From Diphasiastrum complanatum (taxonomy: Eukaryota > Streptophyta > Lycopodiopsida > Lycopodiales > Lycopodiaceae), in assembly GCA_029204225.1 (NCBI GenBank), contig CM055094.1, positions 27,512,107 through 27,576,106 of the forward strand: a DNA stretch of 64,000 nt, read 5' to 3'. The notes beneath the pieces were generated by a model. The model was not told the DNA's origin and searched no databases. It was given only the letters and a program-made list of their open reading frames with translations. The position numbers and the translations under genes are program-made. Below, piece by piece: positions 57,871 through 64,000 of the stretch; the first letter of the stretch is position 1, and the number at the start of each line of letters is the position of its first letter.

Positions 57871-58900
57871 AGGATGCATCTTTATCTCAATGAAACAGAT
57901 GAACAAGACAAATCTTGTACTCGTTTCTGTATGGCCAGAGCTGCGAGAAGAAATGTTGCTGTTGGCTGTACCGTTCTGTTTACTCGAGCTTGGTGCTCTA
58001 GGGCTCAATGCGAATAGAACAAGGAAATTCTGTTGTCCCTGAGATTGCCTTCTTAGTAGGGATCAGCAAGGGGAGAAACTTGTGTGCAACTTAAAAAAGT
58101 CATGATGGAAATCATGAGGATTGTTCATTGTTGAGTGCCACCTTCAATCATTTACCTCAGGAGAATTATCTCCATCAAAGCACTTTTGCAGTATCTTTAC
58201 ATGGTGAATGCATAAAATATTATTAGCTAAGTAGCAAGGAAATAATCATATTTGTCCAATTCAATTCAAGGATCATAGCTATAAATCAAAATTGCATCTA
58301 GCTCAGCATCGACAGCTTACATGGTGCAGTATGCACATTCAGGGTTTTAAGGTAGTGAAGCAAAAAAGATAGGCAAATAGTACATAAAACATCTCTGTAA
58401 GTACACACATTATGTGCACCCTTTGAAATCCAATGACAGGAATAAGAAAGTCTTAGTAGATGCAATGTTTTGAATGAAATTCAAGCTGAATTTTAAATAG
58501 CAAATTCTCAAAGAGAGTTTGACATGATATTTGAACTGACCAATTATCTTTCAACTGCTTCATAATCTATGAAGCTACTAATGAAGAAAATTTTAATTAA
58601 ACAAAAAAATGCTCGATTCAGGAAAATCTCAAATTTCAAGAACCATTCCATCTAGAATCCTTGAAAGAGCATTTCTTGCTGAAGCACTTTGCTTAGTAAA
58701 AAATTAGAAGTGATTTGCATTGACTGCTCTTCTGGATTGGTAAGTTGCAATATTTATCCAGGGTTGTTTTGTTCAATCAAAATAGCCAATTTTTTTTGTA
58801 TTTATAACTAGAAATATTTGTGTGTACTTTTCACACGTGTGAGTACTCAAGCATTGTGAATGATCTCCTAAGATGTGTGTGATTGCACATAGATCAATCT
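57871..58900. other. RPF1 3' UTR and downstream sequence
   Basis: After the TAG at 57868-57870 there is no further coding block. A clear polyadenylation word could not be assigned with confidence. The rest is AT-rich intergenic sequence. Confidence 0.45.
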
Positions 58901-59089
58901 AGATTGAGATACAAGCATACTAGCTCAAAATCTAAGGCAAGAGCACTTTGTACATGCATCAATTATCAACCATTCATCACATAGTGAAAGGGCACTTTTC
59001 ATGAAAAAAACGGAGTATAGATTTGGCTTGCTCTCGGGTAGAGAGAAAATGCAACATGCAGCTCTCAAGTAGTGAGAGAATGTCAACAA

Positions 59090-59327
59090 AAAACTTAAGT
59101 GCATTTTGGTGCACCTCACAATATGATTGGCCCAATTTGACAAATGAAATCAAGAGGTGATATGTTTGTCACTCATCTTTTAGCACCAAGTCAAGTGTCA
59201 CTAGCCTACACTACCGCGAGCTAATCCACTTTCAAAATTAGCTTGACCACTTATTTACAAGTGTACAATGAGTGTTTTTGAAAGAAGACCCCCAAATCTC
59301 AAGATAGATGGCTTTGACAATTTCACA
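59090..59327 (-). repeat. LTR-like end of the minus-strand copia
   Basis: Read on the minus strand, a purine-rich tract (TTTTAAGGCGGAG) is followed by TGTGAAATTGTCAAAGCC, as expected for a polypurine tract and the start of a 3' LTR. About 240 bp is shared, inverted, with 61124-61360. The far LTR end was not fixed. Confidence 0.6.
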
Positions 59328-59349
59328 CTCCGCCTTAAAAGATATCTAT

Positions 59350-60960
59350 TTATTTGAACATGGACTTTGGAATATAGCCAAGATTAGATCTAAACTTGAT
59401 GAAAGCACTCTTGAGCAATGGTTTGGTGAGGAGATCGGCAATATATGATGATGGTCCAATTTGCTTCAAGTTGATTTTTTCTCCAATGACTTTTTTCCTT
59501 ACAAAGTGGTGTGCAATTTCAATATGCTTGCTTCTTGCTTGAAAAATAGGATTGTCGTCAAGCGCTTGAGCTGAGATGTTTTCACACTTGATGATAGGTA
59601 GATCTCCATCCTTGATGCACTTGAGCTTCATAAGTAATCTTTTGATCCCTAATACCTCTTTAATGGTGGTTGTAAGGGCCTTGTACTTGGCCTCACATTA
59701 ATATAAAGATATAGTTTCTTGTTTTTTTGGAAAAACCAAGACACACGATTGCCTCCAATAAAGATAGTGAAAGCACTAGTGGACTTCCTATCCACCTTGT
59801 TACTTGCAAAATCCGAATCCGAGTAGGGGTCTATTGATAGATCTTCACTTTTGTTAAATAATCCATAATTAAGTATGGAAGATACATATCTCAAGATCCT
59901 TTTGGCCGATTTCAATGACAAATTTTTGGATCTTGCATGAATTAACTCAATTTATGCACACTAAAGCTCAAATCGGCGGGCCTAGTGATTGTCAACCATA
60001 TAAGGGAGCCAATAAGACTCCTATAAAGGGTGATGTCCTCGAAAAATCTTTCATCTCCTTTGATAAGATCTTTTATAGCATGCTCCATGGGAGTATCAAT
60101 GCTTTTACAAATTTTCATATAATTTTTTTAAGCATAGAGAGAGCATATCTAGGTTGACTAATAAATGCATGATCTTGATAAAGATCTACTTCTAAGCCTA
60201 AGATGTAGTGAAGCTCACCTAGATCTTGCATTTTGAATTCACTACCTAATGCACTTTTGTCTCATCAACAAGTTTCATGCAATTTTCACAAAGATGATAT
60301 CGTCTACATATATGATGTAAATAACAAGATTGCTGGCTTGCTTGAGCCCATAAAGACTTTTGAATTCACCATCTTTGATAAAGACCCTTGAAATATCATG
60401 CAATAGAAATGATGATTCTTATAGTGACCATCTTGGCCACGGGTGCAAAGGTGTCTTCATAATCAAGACCATGGATTTGAGCATATCCTTTCTCACATAG
60501 TCTTGTTTTGAACTTGTTCATAGATCCATCATTGTTGTACTTCACTCTAAACACCCATTGCATCCAATAACATGCTTGTTGATGGGTGGATCCACGAGCT
60601 CCCAAGAATTGTTGAAAACAAAGGCTTCATACTCCTTGACATTGCTGCATACCACTCCTTTGATTGGAGTGCATCTCGGACATTACTTGGCTCATCATGA
60701 GAGATGAAAAATGCATGATAAGAGGTGCCATCCTCCACTTGCTTGTCTTTCTCCACATATCTGAGCCTCTTCTTTTAGTCCTCATGATGGTTTCTAGATA
60801 TTGTCAATCTCAATTATGGGAAACCGTTTCCTCCTCATAAACTTTTATAAAAACTATCATTTTCCATATGAAGAAGGTCGTTGACGTCCACAATTTTATC
60901 ATTTCTACCGATAGAGCTACATGTGATGCTTTTAGTCCTAATGACATAATTATATGCGTT
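59350..60960 (-). pseudogene. Ty1/copia pol remnant (RT and RNase H)
   Basis: Minus-strand blocks in order are: lead-in to RT (SNVRDALQSKEWYAAM, near 60690), RT start (WVFRVKYNNDGSMNKFKTRL, GLDYEDTFAPVAKM, 60560-60420), the catalytic box IIYVDDIIF (near 60310), the IDTPME and LIGSLIW region (near 60100), and RNase H (SAKRILRYVSSILNYGLF, YSDSDFASNKVDRKST, 59910-59740). The C-terminal tail follows (CENISAQALDDNPIFQARSK, HHFVRKKV, DLLTKPL, 59631-59350). Many frame changes and stops; clearly inactive. Confidence 0.8.
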
Positions 60961-61123
60961 GTTGACCTGATTAATACTGTTTGGATTGGATAAAAGTTTA
61001 CATTGAATTTATTTAAAAGAGAGGCCTTTTTGATGTTGTGATCAAAATGAATAGATTCAAGTCCACAAAATTTCTTTCACCAAGACCATAGATAACTTTG
61101 TTAATAGAATGAATTACACCAAG

Positions 61124-61360
61124 TGTGAAGTTGTAAAAGCCATCTATCTTGAGTTTGGGGGTCCTCTTTCAAAGCCACTCATTGTACACTTGTAAATAAG
61201 TGATTAGGCCAAAAATAGAGTTGGATTAGCTCGTGGTAGTGTAGGCTAATTACACTTGGCTTGATGCTAGAGGATTAGTGACATAGCACCTCTTGATCTC
61301 GTTTGTCAATTTGGGCCAATCATAATGTGAAGTGCACCAAAATGGTCCAATCATTGTAAG
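61124..61360 (+). repeat. Inverted copy of the copia LTR end
   Basis: It begins TGTGAAGTTGTAAAAGCC and matches the LTR-like segment at 59090-59327 in the opposite orientation for about 240 bp (shared AGCCTACACTACC, ACTTATTTACAAGTGTACA and others, as inverted words). It is either a second element in plus orientation, lost except for its LTR start, or a rearrangement of the first. Confidence 0.65.
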
Positions 61361-61447
61361 AGGTGGCATGTAGGTGGTCCAATCAAAGTAAGAGGTGATG
61401 TTTTAGAGGTCCAATCGTGTTGCACCAAACACCCTTGTTTATACTAC

Positions 61448-62395
61448 ATGAAAATGGCAAAAGATGCTACTAGGAGTACATGAATTACTAGAGAATATGC
61501 AGATCCAAACTGGAAGCCTGTGCTACCTATCCCCTTGAAAAATGTGCATGTTTGCACTCTTCATGCAGAAGTTAAATTAATAGAAAAGATCATTTATTCA
61601 TATAGTTTTTGCTTGGAATAGTAAGCCAAGATCATCTGCAAAGGAAGCTATCTCTCGATTAGAAGAAGTGTTATCAAAAGTAGGACTTCATAAGGGACAT
61701 GTCAAATTCAAAAAGATAAAAAGCTTTAAGGAAAGACTGGAAATATTCCAACCAAGCCAAGCATAGGAGGAGCAAAAGCACGTCGATTCCTATCAAATCA
61801 CACTGGTAAGGCTTCTAATGTTCAACACTCAGTCTGGACAGATATTATTGCTACCAAGACTTTGAGAAGAGCGGCAAAACTAGAGTACTAAAAGTTGATG
61901 TATGGAAGAAGCTTGATAGTATGATTGCTATTATAAGAAAAGATATAATCTGATATTGATAAGAAAGTTGTACAAAGGACTTGTGTCGAGTTTGTTGATG
62001 CAGGTGCAAAAGCATGGGGAGAAGATCACATCACTCATTACATGGTTAGTATAAATTCTTCAAGATGCTTTCAATTTTCCATATATATTAAGATCCAAAC
62101 ATAAGATTGACATAATAGTTTTGACATTTACCAGCACATACTAAGAGATCATACAACATTTTTTGCAAACACATATGGAAGCCTGAGTGTCTGGTCATCA
62201 CAAGGGATGGAAAAGTCACATTGGCAAGCACGGGCAACATTTCATCAAAATACACATGGAGGAACCAATATAATACGAAACTACATTTGTCAATTGTTTC
62301 GGTGGTTCTACTGCAAAGTTCATATTTGACTCAGAAATTGTGCCAGATAATAAACATAGCACCTCATCCTCACGATAGTCAAAAAACTGACACAA
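61448..62395 (+). pseudogene. Unrecognised multi-exon gene remnant
   Basis: I do not recognise the family with certainty. Coding blocks are EYADPNWKPVLPIPLKNVHV then CTLHAEVKLIEKI (61490-61600), EAISRLEEVLSKVG and GHVKFKKIKSF (61650-61740), GGAKARRFLSNHTGKASN and VQHSVWTDII (61768-61850), and VEFVDAGAKAWGEDHITHYM (61990-62044) before a GTTAGT donor. After an ACCAG acceptor come HILRDHTTFFANTYGSLSVW and SSQGMEKSHWQARATFHQNT (62131 onward). One TGA and several frame changes show decay. The conserved-looking Cys/His pairs (CTLHAE, HYMHILRDH) suggest an enzyme or nucleic-acid-binding protein, possibly from a mobile element. It lies beside the promoter region shared with the left window end. Confidence 0.4.
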
Positions 62396-62400
62396 ATCAA

Positions 62401-63000
62401 CTATAGTAATATATACATGTCATTTATATAATACATTGGCAAATCAAAAAGACATTTAGATTCATCTATAGAGATCGATTCATCAGCAATAATATTTTGG
62501 CCAATGAATGAATCCCGAAGCACATCAGTATTTACATCAAGAAAATCACTATCCTTATCAAGGGTGTCGATAAGGAAGTGACTAATATCCTTAAAGGATG
62601 ATTGAACTGAGGATGATGCAATATGAGGATCAGAAGGAGAAACTTCCTCATCATCCTGGATCTGAACTAATAGAAAAAGTACAAAACCAGTCTGGTATTC
62701 AAGAAATTGACATTTTCTGTTGCAGTGAGGACACATTGAAGCGTTTTTAAACAGATCAAACAATTTAGTGAACATTCTTTCTAGTCTCTGCTTGAAAAGT
62801 GAGGAGAAATGGACAATATCAGTATAATGCATGTAGGAGAGTGAACCTATGGAGATAGCATATATACTGAGTATATACCTGAATCTAACATAATGATCAT
62901 AAACTACTTTTGAATTGGGTTGCACAGTCTTGAAAACATGTAAATATGGGCAAAATAGGTTGTGGAAGTAGTCTAGGTTGTCATTTATTCCAAATTCAGT
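62401..63000 (-). CDS. Unrecognised protein with a CPHC motif
   Basis: A 174-codon minus-strand frame from 62925 is open; the coding character extends upstream to about 63000 (AFFTEFGINDNLDYFHNLFC), so the given ATG is probably internal. It contains QRLERMFTKLFDLF, a cysteine pair motif MCPHCNRKCQFLEYQ, and a long acidic tail (DDEEVSPSDPH, TLDKDSDFLDVNTDV). A possible small intron (GTATATACTC to CCATAG, about 62840-62890) would remove the hydrophobic stretch. It is transcribed away from the CACGTG cluster at 63.3-63.5 kb. The function is unknown. It may be decayed, as no clean start was found. Confidence 0.4.
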   Translation of the reverse strand, partial: TEFGINDNLDYFHNLFCPYLHVFKTVQPNSKVVYDHYVRFRYILSIYAISIGSLSYMHYTDIVHFSSLFKQRLERMFTKLFDLFKNASMCPHCNRKCQFLEYQTGFVLFLLVQIQDDEEVSPSDPHIASSSVQSSFKDISHFLIDTLDKDSDFLDVNTDVLRDSFIGQNIIADESISIDESKCLFDLPMYYINDMYILL

Positions 63001-63058
63001 AAAAAATGCACTTAGGCTGGAATCTCAGGTAGATCTTGAGGCCTTGGTACTAGGGCAG

Positions 63059-63216
63059 ATATCGCTCCTGTGCGCGAGGGAAGCAATACGAAAAAAAAGA
63101 ATTGTAAAGAATGTGCATAAGAGATATATGTACGACAAATAGCACCGGGATATCGCACTTGTGGGTAAAGATCAAGTAACAACAGACAACACAAAGCGCG
63201 CGCACAAGAGCGATAT
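63059..63216. promoter_or_regulatory. ATATCGC-type 20-bp motifs, leftward gene side
   Basis: Three copies: ATATCGCTCCTGTGCGCGAG at 63059 (plus), ATATCGCACTTGTGGGTAAA at 63150 (plus), and ATATCGCTCTTGTGCGCGCG on the minus strand at 63197-63216. They lie between the CACGTG cluster and the minus-strand gene. They match the array at 441-621 in core and layout. Confidence 0.6.
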
Positions 63217-63304
63217 GCCGTGAAATTTGAGAAAAGAAAAAGCAAAAAATTAATCGGGTTACGTGCCTTTCATAGGGAATTTTTTTGTTCGTGCGATCAA
63301 TGAA

Positions 63305-63576
63305 CACGTGTTGGCTGGCGATTGGTTCATACGTTTTGGCACATGTGATGTGACAGTTGGACACGTGTGAAATGACATGTCACGTGGTCACTGGTTGGAT
63401 GGAAAACACGTGTCGCTTTTTCATTCGTGCATATAATCACACACGTGTGAAATGACAACATGATATGTGTCAACAAATCATTGGTCGGATGGGCGCCATG
63501 TGTCACTTCCAAATGAGTTTACAGTTCGCACGTGCGACAAGACATTCTTTCGCATGTGCGAATTGCGGTATATAAC
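63305..63576. promoter_or_regulatory. Divergent promoter with six CACGTG boxes and a TATA box
   Basis: CACGTG occurs at 63305, 63362, 63381, 63407, 63442 and 63529, with related CATGTG words in between. A TATA box, GTATATAAC, lies at 63568-63576 for the rightward gene. A minus-strand gene starts on the other side, so the region is likely bidirectional. Confidence 0.6.
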
Positions 63577-63620
63577 TTTCAAACTACGAGGCATTTTTTT
63601 CACTTGTTTTTTTCCTCTGC

Positions 63621-63730
63621 ATATTGCAATTGTGCGCCATTGGATTATTTGTTATTCTACCTACTACCTTCCCCGCGCACAGGTCTAATATTCCCGCATA
63701 CAGTCTCCACATATCGCACTTGTGTGCCTC
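63621..63730 (+). promoter_or_regulatory. ATATCGC-type 20-bp motifs, rightward gene side
   Basis: ATATTGCAATTGTGCGCCAT at about 63622 and ATATCGCACTTGTGTGCCTC at about 63710 lie downstream of the TATA box, the same position relative to TATA as at the left window end. Confidence 0.6.
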
Positions 63731-63883
63731 ACTTCTACTCTCTCTACCTGAGAGCAAGGTAGGCTCTTCCATAATAGATTTTATTTAGTTTTTCAAGTAT
63801 ACGTGAAAAACTGTGGTTGAGTATATGTTCAAGTATACCATAAGAGGTATATTTAACTAAGAGTTAAAGTTACTCTAGTTTAA

Positions 63884-64000
63884 CATGTCGATTCATGTAG
63901 AGTCGTTTCACGTGGATGACCTCATAAAGGCTATCCAAAGCAATGTCTTCCGTTTTAAACGTCTCGTCCTTAAATACAAGTACTTAGGAGATATATTCTC
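63884..64000 (+). CDS. Start of an unrecognised protein, cut by the window end
   Basis: The frame ATGTCGATTCATGTAGAG opens 39 codons to the window edge with no stop: MSIHVESFHVDDLIKAIQSN, then VFRFKRLVLKYKYLGDIF. Upstream is a leader with a likely donor (GCAAG/GTAGGC near 63760), motif copies and a TATA box at 63568. The N-terminus is a mixed alpha-helical, basic stretch without a recognised motif. Start choice rests on being the first ATG of the open frame after the AT-rich leader. Confidence 0.45.

Noticed and set aside
61448-64000. Firm call of an integrated large DNA virus at the window ends
   Set aside because: No capsid, polymerase or packaging ATPase motif is visible in the window. 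The H3-like ORF and shared promoter motif alone are not enough.

Overview
This window looks like nuclear DNA of a land plant with a large, repeat-rich genome. Supporting signs are a plant-type intron-rich housekeeping gene, plant Ty1/copia, Ty3/gypsy, hAT and Penelope-like elements, the plant tRNA-Met primer-binding motif TGGTATCAGAGC, and telo-boxes. Very long introns, long GA microsatellites, a chromovirus and a Penelope-like element fit a fern or another non-angiosperm better than a flowering plant. A relic resembling an rbcS transit peptide points the same way. The clade is inference only.

The one intact host gene is RPF1, a ribosome-biogenesis Brix protein. It has 11 coding exons (22287-57870, + strand, 346 codons including a TAG stop). 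Its second intron is about 32.4 kb (23221-55646) and is packed with transposons: small CATAG-ended hAT-like MITEs, a truncated gypsy, a truncated copia, a non-coding element with long inverted repeats, and a three-level nest. In the nest a copia relic is split by a hAT element (35326-46067, 8-bp duplication TCGAGAAT), and the hAT is split by a full-length chromovirus (37045-43345, 5-bp duplication GCACG). Next comes a complete but RT-deleted copia (49473-55047, duplication GAGGA).

Upstream of RPF1, region 10.5-16.5 kb holds a degenerate Penelope-like reverse transcriptase on the minus strand, bracketed by direct repeats that each end in a long GA tract. Microsatellites, an 18-bp degenerate minisatellite, a copia relic, tandem blocks, a telo-box pair and the rbcS-like relic lie between it and RPF1. 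Downstream, 58.9-61.4 kb holds a decayed minus-strand copia and an inverted LTR copy.

The two window ends are the least explained parts. Both carry clusters of CACGTG boxes (six each), a TATA box, and several copies of a 20-bp motif of the type ATATCGC-N4/5-TGTGCGC or ATATCGC-TCTCAAGCGC. At the left end this promoter leads into a frameshifted but unmistakable histone H3-fold ORF, fused to a long basic/acidic C-terminal extension with apparent introns. At the right end a similar promoter region serves two divergent unrecognised genes next to a third. I suggest the two ends are copies of one undescribed multi-gene element or gene family; this is a hypothesis.
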